Source: Rhodoferax sediminis (GTDB lineage Bacteria; Pseudomonadota; Gammaproteobacteria; Burkholderiales; Burkholderiaceae_C). From it: DNA of 64,000 bases. Numbering within the stretch: position 1 is the first letter of the stretch; the number at the start of each line of letters is the position of its first letter. The position numbers and the translations under genes were made by a program. The notes under the pieces are model-generated. The model worked only from the letters and a program-made list of their open reading frames with translations, was not told where the DNA came from and did not search any database. Positions 28,944 through 38,614 of this stretch are shown in pieces. Location of the stretch: assembly GCF_006970865.1 (NCBI RefSeq), contig NZ_CP035503.1, positions 2,307,001 to 2,371,000 on the forward strand, read 5' to 3'.

Positions 28944-30107
28944 CTACTTTTCCCCCAGCCCCATGGCCCGCGTAATCACCTCTTTCATGATCTCGTTGGT
29001 GCCGCCATAAATGCGCTGCACGCGCGCATCGGCGTAGGCCCGCGTGATCGGGTACTCCCACATGTAGCCATAGCCGCCGAACAGCTGCACGCACTCGTCC
29101 ATCACCTTGCACTGCAGGTCCGAGCACCAGTACTTGGCCATGCTGGCGGTGGCGGTGTCGAGTTTGCCCTGGCACACGAGTTCCGTGCATTTGTCAACGA
29201 ACACCTGCGCGATCTGCACCTCGGTCTGCAGCTCGGCCAGGCGGTAGCGCGTGTTCTGGAACGCGGCCACGGGTTGGCCGAACACCTTGCGCTCCTTCAC
29301 GTAAGCCACGGTACCGTCGATCGCCGCCTGCGCCGCGGCCACGGCGGTGATGGCAATTTGCATGCGCTCCCAGGGCAACTGCTCCATCAGGGAGATGAAG
29401 CCCCTGTTTTCAAACGCGGCGCCGCCCAGCAGGTTGTCGGCCGGCACGCGCACGTTGTCGAAGAACAGCTCGCTCGTGTCCTGCGCCTTCAGGCCCAGCT
29501 TTTTGAGGCGCTTGCCTGTCTCGAAGCCCGGCATGCCGCGCTCGACCAGCAGCAGGCTGGTGCCTTTGGCCCCGGCCGCGGGGTTGGTCTTGGCCACCAC
29601 GATCACCAGATCCGCATGCCAGCCGTTGGTGATGAAGGTCTTGCTGCCGCTCAGCAGGTAGCTGCCGTCGGGCTGCTTGAGCGCCGTGGACTTGATGCCC
29701 TGCAGGTCGCTGCCCGCGGCGGGCTCGCTCATGGCAATGGCGCCCACCATCTCGCCGCTGGCCAGCCGCGGCAGGTACTTTTTCTTTTGCGCTTCGGTGC
29801 CGTAGTGCAGGAGGTAGGGCGCGACGATTTCGCTGTGCAAGCCGAAGCCAATGCCGCTGAAGCCGCCGCGCCAGAGCTCCTCCATCTGCACCACGGAGTA
29901 CAGCTTGTCGGCACCCGAGCCGCCATATTCTTCGGGCATGGTCATGCACAGGAAGCCGTTGGCGCCGGCCTTGCGCCAGACCTCGCGGTCGACATAGCCC
30001 TGCTCCTCCCAGGCTTCGTGGTGGGGCGCGATTTCCTTATCGCAGAAGCGGCGGAAGCTGTCGCGAAAAGCCTCGTGGTCGGGGCTGAAAAGGGTGCGTT
30101 CAATCAT
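28944..30107 (-). CDS. Acyl-CoA dehydrogenase
   Basis: 387 residues, a standard FAD-dependent acyl-CoA dehydrogenase. The N-terminal helical domain reads FSPDHEAFRDSFRRFCDKEIAPHHEAWEEQGYVDREVWRKAG. The PS00072-like stretch is AIAMSEPAAGSDLQGIKSTA. FITNGWHADLVIVVAKT follows, and the C-terminal region VMDECVQLFGGYGYMWEYPITRAYADARVQRIYGGTNEIMKEVI includes the YGGTNEI FAD/dimer motif. It forms a trans double bond in acyl-CoA. It is divergent to the thiolase and hydratase/dehydrogenase genes nearby. Confidence 0.92.
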   Translation of the reverse strand: MIERTLFSPDHEAFRDSFRRFCDKEIAPHHEAWEEQGYVDREVWRKAGANGFLCMTMPEEYGGSGADKLYSVVQMEELWRGGFSGIGFGLHSEIVAPYLLHYGTEAQKKKYLPRLASGEMVGAIAMSEPAAGSDLQGIKSTALKQPDGSYLLSGSKTFITNGWHADLVIVVAKTNPAAGAKGTSLLLVERGMPGFETGKRLKKLGLKAQDTSELFFDNVRVPADNLLGGAAFENRGFISLMEQLPWERMQIAITAVAAAQAAIDGTVAYVKERKVFGQPVAAFQNTRYRLAELQTEVQIAQVFVDKCTELVCQGKLDTATASMAKYWCSDLQCKVMDECVQLFGGYGYMWEYPITRAYADARVQRIYGGTNEIMKEVITRAMGLGEK

Positions 30108-30128
30108 GTTGCCTTCTCTCTGTTTCTG

Positions 30129-30896
30129 TTATGCGTAACCCGTAGCCAGCCAGTGCGCCCACCCCGCCGCGCCTTCGCGTGCCGCCTTGGCGCTGGCGCT
30201 GTTCCAGTCGTAAGGCACGGCCACCTGCGCCACCGCCCAGCCGGCTGGCAGGCGCTCGCACAGCGCATAGTGTGCGTGGGGCGCGCCGGTTTCGTGTATG
30301 TGGAAGGCCACGTGGTCATCGTCAAACGCCGGCAGGCCGACGCTGCCGGGATTCACGCACGGCGTGCCGCCCGTCCTGCCCCCGGCAACGCCCGCCACCA
30401 TCATGATGCGCGGCAGATGGCTGTGGCCGCACAGCACCAGACTGGCCTGCGCCGCCGCACTGCCTGCAAGCTGCGCGGCCACCACGGCGGGACGCGCCAT
30501 GCGCGAGCCGGCTCCGGGCGCCACCGTCTCCAGCAGGTATTCCATGTCGGTCGCGGGCTGGCCGTGGCATACGTAGACATCTGGCGCAAGCTGCAGCGTG
30601 GCCGGCAGCGAGGCCAGCCACTGCTGCTGCGCGCGCGTGCTGTGCTCAAACGCATACTGGTCCACGGGGCTTCCTGGCTGGTGGGCGCAGCCCAGCAACT
30701 GCCGCTCGTGGTTGCCCGCGATGGTGGGCAGCGCCAGTGCCATCAGGCGGTCGGCCGTCTCCGCGGGCCACAGCGGGCCGGACAGGATGTCGCCGCAGTT
30801 CACGATCACGTCCGCGCCGCGCCGCGCGATGTCGGCCAGCACGGCGTCGAGCGCCGGCAGGTTGCCGTGAATATCGGAAATGACGGCGATGCGCAC
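30129..30896 (-). CDS. Metallophosphoesterase (YfcE/MJ0936-like)
   Basis: About 255 residues. All calcineurin-like motifs are visible: IAVISDIHGNLPALDAVL (D-x-H), NCGDILSGPLWPAE (GD), TIAGNHERQL (GNHE), LCGHSHLPRI (GHSH) and VNPGSVGLP. Relatives hydrolyse phosphodiesters or phosphomonoesters with two metal ions. It lies 21 bases upstream of the acyl-CoA dehydrogenase on the same strand, so the two may be co-transcribed, without an obvious functional link. The start is uncertain (GTG 30896 or TTG 30914); neither has a clear ribosome site. Confidence 0.82.
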   Translation of the reverse strand: MRIAVISDIHGNLPALDAVLADIARRGADVIVNCGDILSGPLWPAETADRLMALALPTIAGNHERQLLGCAHQPGSPVDQYAFEHSTRAQQQWLASLPATLQLAPDVYVCHGQPATDMEYLLETVAPGAGSRMARPAVVAAQLAGSAAAQASLVLCGHSHLPRIMMVAGVAGGRTGGTPCVNPGSVGLPAFDDDHVAFHIHETGAPHAHYALCERLPAGWAVAQVAVPYDWNSASAKAAREGAAGWAHWLATGYA

Positions 30897-31019
30897 GATT
30901 TGATATTTTTGCAAAGCAATTGCTTGGTGAAATGAATATACTGCTTTCCAGCGACTCTGCCCGCCGGCCTGTCATTGCGGTGGCGGCCAGGACGACAACA
31001 CCCCTTTCAGGAGCACATG

Positions 31020-32225
<1,206 letters not shown>

Positions 32226-32227
32226 GC

Positions 32228-32290
32228 CATTTCGGCCTGAAGCCCCTATGTGGTACTGACAGGACGCTATCAATTTCATAGTAAACGGAC
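32228..32290 (-). repeat. Dispersed short repeat copy
   Basis: On the minus strand: CTATGAAATTGATAGCGTCC, spacer, then TAGGGGCTTCAGGCCGAAAT. It fills the gap between the thiolase stop and the next start. Confidence 0.7.
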
Positions 32291-32294
32291 ACCC

Positions 32295-34442
32295 ATGAAA
32301 ACCATTCGATACGAACTCGCCGATGGCATCGCCACCCTCACCTTCGACGAGCCAGGCTCGCCCGTCAACACCATGTGCCAGCAATGGCAGGACGACCTGA
32401 CCGAGGTCACCGCGCAGGTGGTCAAGGACAAGGACACCATCAAGGGCATCATCCTGGCCTCCGCCAAGACCACGTTTTTTGCGGGCGCCGACCTCAAGGG
32501 CACCATGCGGCTCAAACCTGAGGACGCGCCGCGCGTGTTCGCCGGGATCGAGCAAACCAAGAAGAACTTCCGCGCGCTCGAGACTCTCGGCAAGCCGGTG
32601 GTGGCCTGCCTGAACGGCACGGCGCTGGGTGGCGGCTGGGAGGTGGCGCTGGTGGGCCACCACCGCGTTGCCATGGACGACAAAAAGATCCAGTTCGGCC
32701 TGCCCGAAATCACGCTCGGCCTGATTCCGGGCGCCAGCGGCATCACCAAGATGACGCGCCTGCTCGGTCTGCTGGGGGCGCAACCCTATATCCTGGAAAG
32801 CAAATTGTTCGGCCCGCGCGAGGCGCTGGAGCTGGGCCTGGTGCACGAGCTGGCGAGCGACGCCACGCAGCTGCGCGAGAAGGCGCTGGCCTGGATCGCT
32901 GCCAACCCGGTGTCGCAGCAGCCCTGGGACGCCAAGGACTACAAAATCCCCGGCGGCACGCCGGCGAATCCGAAAATTGCGGGCGCGCTGGCGGTCGCGC
33001 CCGCCATGCTCAAGAAGACCACGCGCGGTCTGTACCCGGCTCCCGAATATGCGCTGGCCGCCATGGTGGAGGGCGCGCAGGTGGACTTCGACACCGCGCT
33101 GCGCATCGAGAGCCGGTATCTCGCCCGGCTGATCGTCAGTCCGGTGGCGAAGAACATGATCAACACGTTCTTCTTCAACCTGAACGCGATCAAGAGCGGG
33201 CAGTCGCGGCCCAGGGACGTGCCCAAATACAAACCGGCCAGGGTCGGCGTCCTCGGCGCCGGCATGATGGGCGCGGGCATCGCGTATGTGCAGGCGAGCC
33301 GGGGCATTGCCACGGTGCTGAAAGACGTGAGCCTGGACAAGGCCGAACACGGCAAGGCCTATAGCGTCAAGCTGACCCAGCCGCGCGTCGACAAGGGCCG
33401 CATGAGCCCGCACGACCAGAAGGCCCTGCTCGATCGCATCACACCCACCGACAAGGCCGCCAACCTCCAGGGTTGCGACCTGATCATCGAAGCGGTGTTC
33501 GAACAGCGCGACCTGAAGGCCAAAGTCACGCAGGAGGCCGAGCCCCTGCTGGCGCCGGGCGGCTTCTTTGCCAGCAACACCTCCACCCTGCCGATCTCGG
33601 GCCTGGCCAAAGCCAGCGCCAAACCCGAGAAATTCATCGGCATCCATTTCTTCAGTCCGGTGGACAAGATGAAGCTGGTGGAAATCATCCGCGGCAAGCA
33701 GACCGACGAAGAAACCGTGGCGCGCGCCTTCGACTACGTGCAGTCGCTCGGCAAGATCCCGATCGTGGTGAACGATTCGCGCGGCTTCTACACCAGCCGC
33801 ACCTTCGGCACCTTCGTGATGGAAGGCGCGGCCATGCTGGGTGAAGGCATTCCGGCGCCCGTGATTGAAAACGCCGGCATCCAGTGCGGCATGCCGGTGG
33901 GACCGCTGGCGGTACTGGACGAGACCGCGCTATCTTTAAGCGTTCATGTGCTGGACCAAACCCGCGCCGACTACCGCTTTGAGGGCAAAACCTACCTCGC
34001 CACGCCCGGCGAACTGCTGGTGGAGCGCATGGTCAAGGAGTTCGACCGCAACGGCCGCGCGGCGGGCAGCGGCTTCTATGACTACCCGGCCGAGAAAGGC
34101 GCCCGCAAGAGCCTGTGGCCGCAGCTCAAAGCCCTGTTTGAAAAGCCGGACACCGCCTGGGACATCGAAGAAGTCAAGGACCGTTTGCTGTACCGCCAGG
34201 CGGTCGAGACCGCACGCTGCCTGTCCGAGAACGTGCTGACCACGGTGTTCGAGGCCAACATCGGCTCCATCTTCGGCATTGGTTTCCCGGCCTGGACCGG
34301 CGGCGCCATGCAATTCATCTACAGCATGGGGGTCGACGCCTTTGTGCAGCGCGCCGATGCGCTGGCGACCAAGTTCGGGCCCGGCTTTGCGTTGACGGCA
34401 CAAGTCAAGGACACGATCCGCAAACACCAGCCGGTGTATTGA
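32295..34442 (+). CDS. Enoyl-CoA hydratase / 3-hydroxyacyl-CoA dehydrogenase, FadB/FadJ type
   Basis: 715 residues, two enzymes in one chain. The N-terminal crotonase part has ASAKTTFFAGADLKG (oxyanion hole), GTALGGGWEVALVGHHRVA and QFGLPEITLGLIPGASGITKMTRL, with the Glu residues needed for hydration. The C-terminal part has the NAD-binding VGVLGAGMMGAGIAYVQASRG at about residue 316, LIIEAVFEQRDLKAKV, ASNTSTLPIS and FIGIHFFSPVDKM, which holds the catalytic His. It works with the thiolase immediately upstream and probably the acyl-CoA dehydrogenase at 28944. Confidence 0.93.
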   Translation: MKTIRYELADGIATLTFDEPGSPVNTMCQQWQDDLTEVTAQVVKDKDTIKGIILASAKTTFFAGADLKGTMRLKPEDAPRVFAGIEQTKKNFRALETLGKPVVACLNGTALGGGWEVALVGHHRVAMDDKKIQFGLPEITLGLIPGASGITKMTRLLGLLGAQPYILESKLFGPREALELGLVHELASDATQLREKALAWIAANPVSQQPWDAKDYKIPGGTPANPKIAGALAVAPAMLKKTTRGLYPAPEYALAAMVEGAQVDFDTALRIESRYLARLIVSPVAKNMINTFFFNLNAIKSGQSRPRDVPKYKPARVGVLGAGMMGAGIAYVQASRGIATVLKDVSLDKAEHGKAYSVKLTQPRVDKGRMSPHDQKALLDRITPTDKAANLQGCDLIIEAVFEQRDLKAKVTQEAEPLLAPGGFFASNTSTLPISGLAKASAKPEKFIGIHFFSPVDKMKLVEIIRGKQTDEETVARAFDYVQSLGKIPIVVNDSRGFYTSRTFGTFVMEGAAMLGEGIPAPVIENAGIQCGMPVGPLAVLDETALSLSVHVLDQTRADYRFEGKTYLATPGELLVERMVKEFDRNGRAAGSGFYDYPAEKGARKSLWPQLKALFEKPDTAWDIEEVKDRLLYRQAVETARCLSENVLTTVFEANIGSIFGIGFPAWTGGAMQFIYSMGVDAFVQRADALATKFGPGFALTAQVKDTIRKHQPVY

Positions 34443-34455
34443 AGCGCCCCCCGAC

Positions 34456-35307
34456 TCAGGGCCATCCCGTCCCCGGCACATCCACGCGCAGCGTGTACAC
34501 CCTCCCGGACATCGCGGCGCGCGATTGCTCGGGTGTCGTCATCACCTTGCCGGTCAATATATAGAGCGTGCGGCGATCATCGCCACCGAGCATGCACGCC
34601 ACGGCCGCTGCCGGCAAGGGAATACGGTGCGTGACCGTGCCACCTTCGAGCACGCGCAACACCTCCCTGCTGATCGGTGACGCCACCCAGATCGCGCCCT
34701 GCGCGTCCAGGCAGATGCCGTCGGGCGCGGCGCCCTCAAGCTGCGCCCAGAGGCGCCGGTTGCGCAGCGCGCCGTCCGCCGCAATGTCGAACGCCGTGAG
34801 CCGCGCTTTGTAGCTCTCGCCAATGATCAGCGTGCCGCCATCGGGCGTGATCACCGTGCCATTGGGAAAATGCAGCTCATCGGCCACCACCCGGGCCGCG
34901 CCATCCGGCGTCACCATGATCAGCACGGTGGGCCGGGGCGCCTCGCGCGCCGGCAGGTCGAAGCCGAAGTTGCCGATGTAGGCGCGGCCCTGTGCGTCCA
35001 CCACCATGTCGTTGCAATGAAAAGGCGCGAGGCTGGAGAGGTCGGCCACCTCGGTCAGACGCGTCCCGTCCAGGCGCAGCAGGCGCCGGTCGATCATCGA
35101 CACGACCAGCAGACGACCGTCGGGCAGCCAGCCCAGCCCCGACGGTTGACCCGGCACTTCCACCATGGTTTCAGGCACGCCATCCAATCCCACGCGCAGC
35201 ACGCGGTGCGTGTAGAAGTCCGAAAACCAGAACGCGCCGTCGTGCCAGCGCGGCGATTCGGGGAAAGCGATCTGCTCCAGGAGCAGGGCAGGCATCGGGT
35301 GGGTCAT
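34456..35307 (-). CDS. SMP-30/gluconolactonase-family protein
   Basis: 283 residues, a six-bladed propeller. The metal Glu is in IAFPESPRWHDGAFWFSD, a second ligand region is PFHCNDMVVDAQGRAYIGNFGFD, and others are HFPNGTVITPDGGTLIIGESY and APDGICLDAQGAIWVA. These residues match lactonases of the SMP-30/gluconolactonase/LRE family, which hydrolyse sugar or other lactones using one divalent metal. It is convergent with the FadB-type gene with only 13 bases between the stops. ATG 35307 was chosen over an in-frame GTG one codon upstream. The substrate is unknown. Confidence 0.88.
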   Translation of the reverse strand: MTHPMPALLLEQIAFPESPRWHDGAFWFSDFYTHRVLRVGLDGVPETMVEVPGQPSGLGWLPDGRLLVVSMIDRRLLRLDGTRLTEVADLSSLAPFHCNDMVVDAQGRAYIGNFGFDLPAREAPRPTVLIMVTPDGAARVVADELHFPNGTVITPDGGTLIIGESYKARLTAFDIAADGALRNRRLWAQLEGAAPDGICLDAQGAIWVASPISREVLRVLEGGTVTHRIPLPAAAVACMLGGDDRRTLYILTGKVMTTPEQSRAAMSGRVYTLRVDVPGTGWP

Positions 35308-35384
35308 CACGAAACATAAGCCTGCGCGTGCACGGCGCGACTGTCAAGCCGGTTCGCGCATGCTTTTGAAAGAACCCAAATACT

Positions 35385-35417
35385 TGACTTAGTCATCTAT
35401 ATGGTTGACTATATCAA
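35385..35417. promoter_or_regulatory. Putative MarR-type operator before the MarR-GNAT gene
   Basis: Two symmetric elements, TGACTTAGTCA (35385-35395, perfect 11-base palindrome) and TTGACTATATCAA (35405-35417, arms TTGA/TCAA), about 21 bases apart and directly upstream of the ATG at 35420. They are AT-rich against a GC-rich background. This suggests autoregulation by the MarR domain. Confidence 0.5.
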
Positions 35418-35419
35418 TC

Positions 35420-36361
35420 ATGAACACCCCTACCACCACCGCTTCGAAGGATGACGTCAAGGCCGTCCGCGCCTTCAACCGCTTCTATACCCAGCGCATC
35501 GGCGTGCTCGACCCTTACCTGGGCAGCGAGCTTGCCTTGACACAGGTGCGCGTGCTCTACGAGCTGGCGCACCGCGACCAGCCCACCGCCGCCGAACTGG
35601 GCCGCGACCTGGCGCTCGACGCGGGCTACCTGAGCCGCATTCTGCGCAGCTTCGAGACCAAGGGCTGGCTGGCGCGGGTCGCGTCGCCAGCCGACGCGCG
35701 GCAAAGCCTGCTCAAGCTCACCGACGCCGGCCACCAGGCCTTCGCGCCGCTGCAGCAGAAGTCGCGCGACCAGGCGGCCGCCCTGCTCGGCGCCCTGCCC
35801 GCAGCGGGCCAGCGCCAGCTGATCGAGGCGATGGCCACGGTGCAGCGGCTGCTCGACACGAGCCAGGCAACACCGCCCACGCGCACTGTCCTGCTGCGCG
35901 ATATGCGGCCCGGCGACATGGGCTGGGTCGTGCAGCAACACGGCGAGCTCTACGCGCGCGAATATGGGTGGAACAGCGAGTTCGAGGGCCTCGTCGCCGG
36001 CATCGTGGCCGGGTTCATCAAGGACTACCAGCCCGGATGGGAGCGCTGCTGGATCGCCGAACTCGACGGCGAGCGCGTGGGCTCGATCTTTGTCATGCGC
36101 AAGAGCAAGGCCGTGGCCCAGCTGCGCCTGCTGATTCTCGCGCCGCAGGCACGCGGCCTGGGCCTGGGCGCCCGGCTCACGGATGAATGCATGGCCTTTG
36201 CACGCGCCCAGGGCTACAAAAAAATGCTGTTGTGGACCAACAGCTGCCTCACTGCCGCGCGCAACATCTATGCCCGGCGCGGCTTCAAGCTGGTCAAAAG
36301 CGAGCCCTACCATGGCTTCGGACACGACCTGGTCGGCGAAACCTGGCAACTGCGGCTGTGA
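35420..36361 (+). CDS. MarR-family regulator fused to GNAT acetyltransferase
   Basis: 313 residues with two domains. Residues about 10-150 form a MarR winged helix (FNRFYTQRIGVLDPYLGSELALTQVRVLYELAH; AAELGRDLALDAGYLSRILRSFETKGWLARVASPADARQSLLKLTDAG). Residues about 155-313 form a GNAT domain with the acetyl-CoA loop QARGLGLGARLTDECMAFARAQGYKKMLLWTNSCLTAARNIYARRGFKLV. Such fusions are widespread and little studied. The domain pairing suggests regulation linked to acetylation. The ATG at 35420 has no clear ribosome site, and an in-frame TTG lies five codons upstream. Confidence 0.88.
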   Translation: MNTPTTTASKDDVKAVRAFNRFYTQRIGVLDPYLGSELALTQVRVLYELAHRDQPTAAELGRDLALDAGYLSRILRSFETKGWLARVASPADARQSLLKLTDAGHQAFAPLQQKSRDQAAALLGALPAAGQRQLIEAMATVQRLLDTSQATPPTRTVLLRDMRPGDMGWVVQQHGELYAREYGWNSEFEGLVAGIVAGFIKDYQPGWERCWIAELDGERVGSIFVMRKSKAVAQLRLLILAPQARGLGLGARLTDECMAFARAQGYKKMLLWTNSCLTAARNIYARRGFKLVKSEPYHGFGHDLVGETWQLRL

Positions 36362-36371
36362 TAATCGGGCC

Positions 36372-36971
36372 ATGAGTTTCCTGCCCGCCCAAAAACACCC
36401 GCAGCCGCAATCCCTGAGCGACCTGTTCATGTCCTTCACCCTGCTGGCCCTGCAGGGTTTTGGCGGCGTGCTGGCCGTGGTGCAGCGCGAGCTGGTCGAG
36501 AAGAAACAATGGCTCACGCGCGAGGAGTTTGTCGACGACTGGGCCGTGGCGCAGATCCTGCCCGGCCCCAATGTGGTGAACCTGTCGATGATGATCGGCG
36601 ACCGCTACTTCGGCCTGCGCGGCGCGCTGGTCGCGCTGGCCGGCATGCTGACCTTGCCGCTGCTGGTGGTACTGGCCATGGCCCTGCTGTTTGCAGGCAT
36701 CGCCGACGTGCCGGCTGCCCAGGGTGCGCTGCGCGGCATGGGCGCTGTGGCAGCCGGGCTGATCACCGCCACCGGGCTCAAGCTGATCGGAGCTTTGCAT
36801 ACAAATGTGATGGGAGCCCGCATCTGCTGGGCGCTGGCAGCTATTACTTTCATAGCTATCGCGCTGCTGCGCATACGCCTGCTATGGGTGTTGCTGGTGC
36901 TGGGCGGGCTCGCCAGCATGTGGGCGTACCGGCAGCTCGGCGCCCTCAGGGCCGTAGGAGCCAGCCAATGA
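36372..36971 (+). CDS. chrA: Chromate transporter, N-terminal half (split ChrA)
   Basis: 199 residues, one CHR domain with about five membrane segments. Family marks are LFMSFTLLALQGFGGVLAVVQRELVEKKQWLTREEFVDDWAVAQILPGPNVVNLSMMIG. In short-chain CHR systems two such half-size proteins act together to export chromate or another oxyanion. The start at 36372 is 10 bases after the MarR-GNAT stop, so the three genes may be one operon. Residues about 138-164 are encoded by a copy of the dispersed repeat. Confidence 0.88.
   Translation: MSFLPAQKHPQPQSLSDLFMSFTLLALQGFGGVLAVVQRELVEKKQWLTREEFVDDWAVAQILPGPNVVNLSMMIGDRYFGLRGALVALAGMLTLPLLVVLAMALLFAGIADVPAAQGALRGMGAVAAGLITATGLKLIGALHTNVMGARICWALAAITFIAIALLRIRLLWVLLVLGGLASMWAYRQLGALRAVGASQ
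36783..36862 (-). repeat. Dispersed short repeat copy inside the chrA N-half gene
   Basis: Minus strand: GCTATGAAAGTAATAGCTGC, then CAGCGCCC, then GCGGGCTCCCATCACATTTG. The GCTAT...ATAGCTGC core is well kept; the AAGGGCT part is altered to GCGGGCT. The membrane protein frame is preserved. Confidence 0.65.
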
Positions 36972-37579
36972 GCCACCCGCCCCTGAGCATCGTGATGACG
37001 CATGCCGATTGGTTGGGCCTGTTCACCCACTTCATGACGCTGTCGCTGCTCTCCATCGGCGGCGCCATCACGACCGCGCCCGAGATGCAGCGCTACCTTG
37101 TGAACGACAGGCTCTGGCTGACGGATGCGCAATTCAACTCGTCGATTGCGCTGGCGCAAGCCGCACCTGGCCCCAACGTGCTGTTCGTCGCGCTGGTGGG
37201 CTGGAACGTGGGGCTCAACGCCGGCGGCGGCCTCGGCGCGGGCATGGCCGGCTGGGGCTTCGCCCTGCTGGGCGTCGCCGTCACCATGGTCGGCATGATG
37301 CTGCCCAGCGCCACGCTGACCTTTTTCGCGGCGCGCTGGGGCCACCGCAACCGCGAACTGCGCCCGGTGCGCGCCTTCAAGCAGGGCGTGGCGCCGATCG
37401 TGATTGCGCTGCTGCTTTCCACCGGCTGGGTGCTGACCGCCGGGCACAACCACCCGGCTCAGGACTGGCCGCTGTGGCTGCTCACCGTCGTGACGGCGCT
37501 GGTGGTCTGGAAGACCCGCATCCACCTGCTGTGGCTGCTGGGTGCCGGCGCGCTCCTGGGCGCGCTGGGGCTGGCCTGA
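36968..37579 (+). CDS. chrA: Chromate transporter, C-terminal half (split ChrA)
   Basis: 203 residues, the second CHR domain: HFMTLSLLSIGGAITTAPEMQRYLVNDRLWLTDAQFNSSIALAQAAPGPNVLFVALVGWNVG, followed by more hydrophobic segments. The G-G-A-I-T and APGPN motifs correspond to those in the preceding protein. Start ATG 36968 overlaps the previous stop (ATGA), so translation is coupled and a 1:1 complex is likely. Chromate export is the known function of the family; in bacteria without chromate exposure the natural substrate may differ. Confidence 0.88.
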   Translation: MSHPPLSIVMTHADWLGLFTHFMTLSLLSIGGAITTAPEMQRYLVNDRLWLTDAQFNSSIALAQAAPGPNVLFVALVGWNVGLNAGGGLGAGMAGWGFALLGVAVTMVGMMLPSATLTFFAARWGHRNRELRPVRAFKQGVAPIVIALLLSTGWVLTAGHNHPAQDWPLWLLTVVTALVVWKTRIHLLWLLGAGALLGALGLA

Positions 37580-37590
37580 CCGCCTGATGA

Positions 37591-38328
37591 TTAACCGAGG
37601 CGCTGGCGCAGCGCCTCGTACAGGCACACGCCGCTGGCCACCGACACGTTCAGGCTCTCCACCGCACCGCGCATCGGGATGTTCACCAGCTCGTCGCAGG
37701 TCTTGCGCGTGAGCTGGCGCATGCCGTCACCCTCGGCGCCCAGCACCAGCGCCACCGGGCCCTTGAGGTCCACCTGGTAGATGGATTTGGGCGCGTCGTC
37801 GCTGGTGCCGATGCACCAGATGCTGCGCTCCTTCAGCTCGCCCAGCGTGCGCGCAAGATTCGTCACCATGAAGTACGGCACCGTCTCGGCGGCACCGCTG
37901 GCAACCTTGGCCACGGTGGCGTTGATGCCGGCCGCGTGGTCCTTGGGCGCGATCACGGCGTGCGCACCGGCGCCGTCGGCCACGCGCAGGCAGGCCCCCA
38001 GGTTGTGCGGATCGGTCACGCCGTCGAGCACCAGCAGCAGCGGTGGACCGCTGACCTGATCGAGCAGATCGTCGAGCGAATGCGCCTGCGCCAGCGGCTG
38101 CACCCGCGCCGCCACGCCCTGGTGCCCATGGCTGCCCGCCAGCTTGGCCAGCCGCAGGCCATCGGCCTCGATCAGCCGCGCCCCGGCCTCGGTGGCGCGC
38201 TCCAGGAACTGGCGCATGCGCGCGTCGCGGCGCGTCGGTTCGTAAAAAATCTCGATGATGGATTGCGGCGCGGTCTTCAGGCGCACGCCGACGGCATGGA
38301 AGCCGAAAAGCACTTTGGGGGACGACAT
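37591..38328 (-). CDS. rlmB: 23S rRNA (guanosine-2'-O-)-methyltransferase RlmB
   Basis: 245 residues, SpoU/TrmH family. An N-terminal substrate-binding domain ([40 protein letters not shown]) is joined to the knotted methyltransferase domain. That domain has the three SpoU motifs: [47 protein letters not shown], and [17 protein letters not shown]. It methylates G2251 of 23S rRNA (E. coli numbering). It is convergent with the chrA pair. ATG 38328 starts directly at the conserved region. Confidence 0.92.
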   Translation of the reverse strand: MSSPKVLFGFHAVGVRLKTAPQSIIEIFYEPTRRDARMRQFLERATEAGARLIEADGLRLAKLAGSHGHQGVAARVQPLAQAHSLDDLLDQVSGPPLLLVLDGVTDPHNLGACLRVADGAGAHAVIAPKDHAAGINATVAKVASGAAETVPYFMVTNLARTLGELKERSIWCIGTSDDAPKSIYQVDLKGPVALVLGAEGDGMRQLTRKTCDELVNIPMRGAVESLNVSVASGVCLYEALRQRLG

Positions 38329-38351
38329 GGCGAGATTATCGACGCTGGGTA

Positions 38352-38404
38352 GGCGCTATTAAATAGATAGCTACCTTCGCTTGCCCACTGGGTAGAACGA
38401 CTGT
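38352..38404 (+). repeat. Partial dispersed short repeat
   Basis: GCTATTAAATAGATAGCTAC followed by CTTCGCTTGCCCACTGGGTA. The first half fits the family, the second is degenerate. Lies upstream of rlmB, in an AT-rich gap. Confidence 0.55.
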
Positions 38405-38614
38405 AGCGGCATTGAAACCCGCACAAGCAAGATCGCCGCCAACTTAAGTGTCGGGATTTCTTACAAAGCGAAGAGCCTTCTTTACGAAATAAATTCAGCA
38501 CATTGATTTCATTGAACAAATTCAATAGGCACCAAAGTTGCTTTGTAACAAATAATTCAGTTTGAAACGTGAAGTTTTCAAACTGCCCAAACAACTTAGC
38601 CCTGGATTGGAACC
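38405..38614. other. AT-rich upstream region of the PEP-CTERM gene
   Basis: Markedly AT-richer than the rest of the window (for example ttacaaagcg...tacgaaataaattcagcac). Probably the promoter and leader of the PEP-CTERM gene. No further gene is visible. Confidence 0.4.

Noticed and set aside
29274..30935. 553-codon plus-strand frame
   Set aside because: Antisense shadow of the acyl-CoA dehydrogenase and metallophosphoesterase genes, both with complete motifs.
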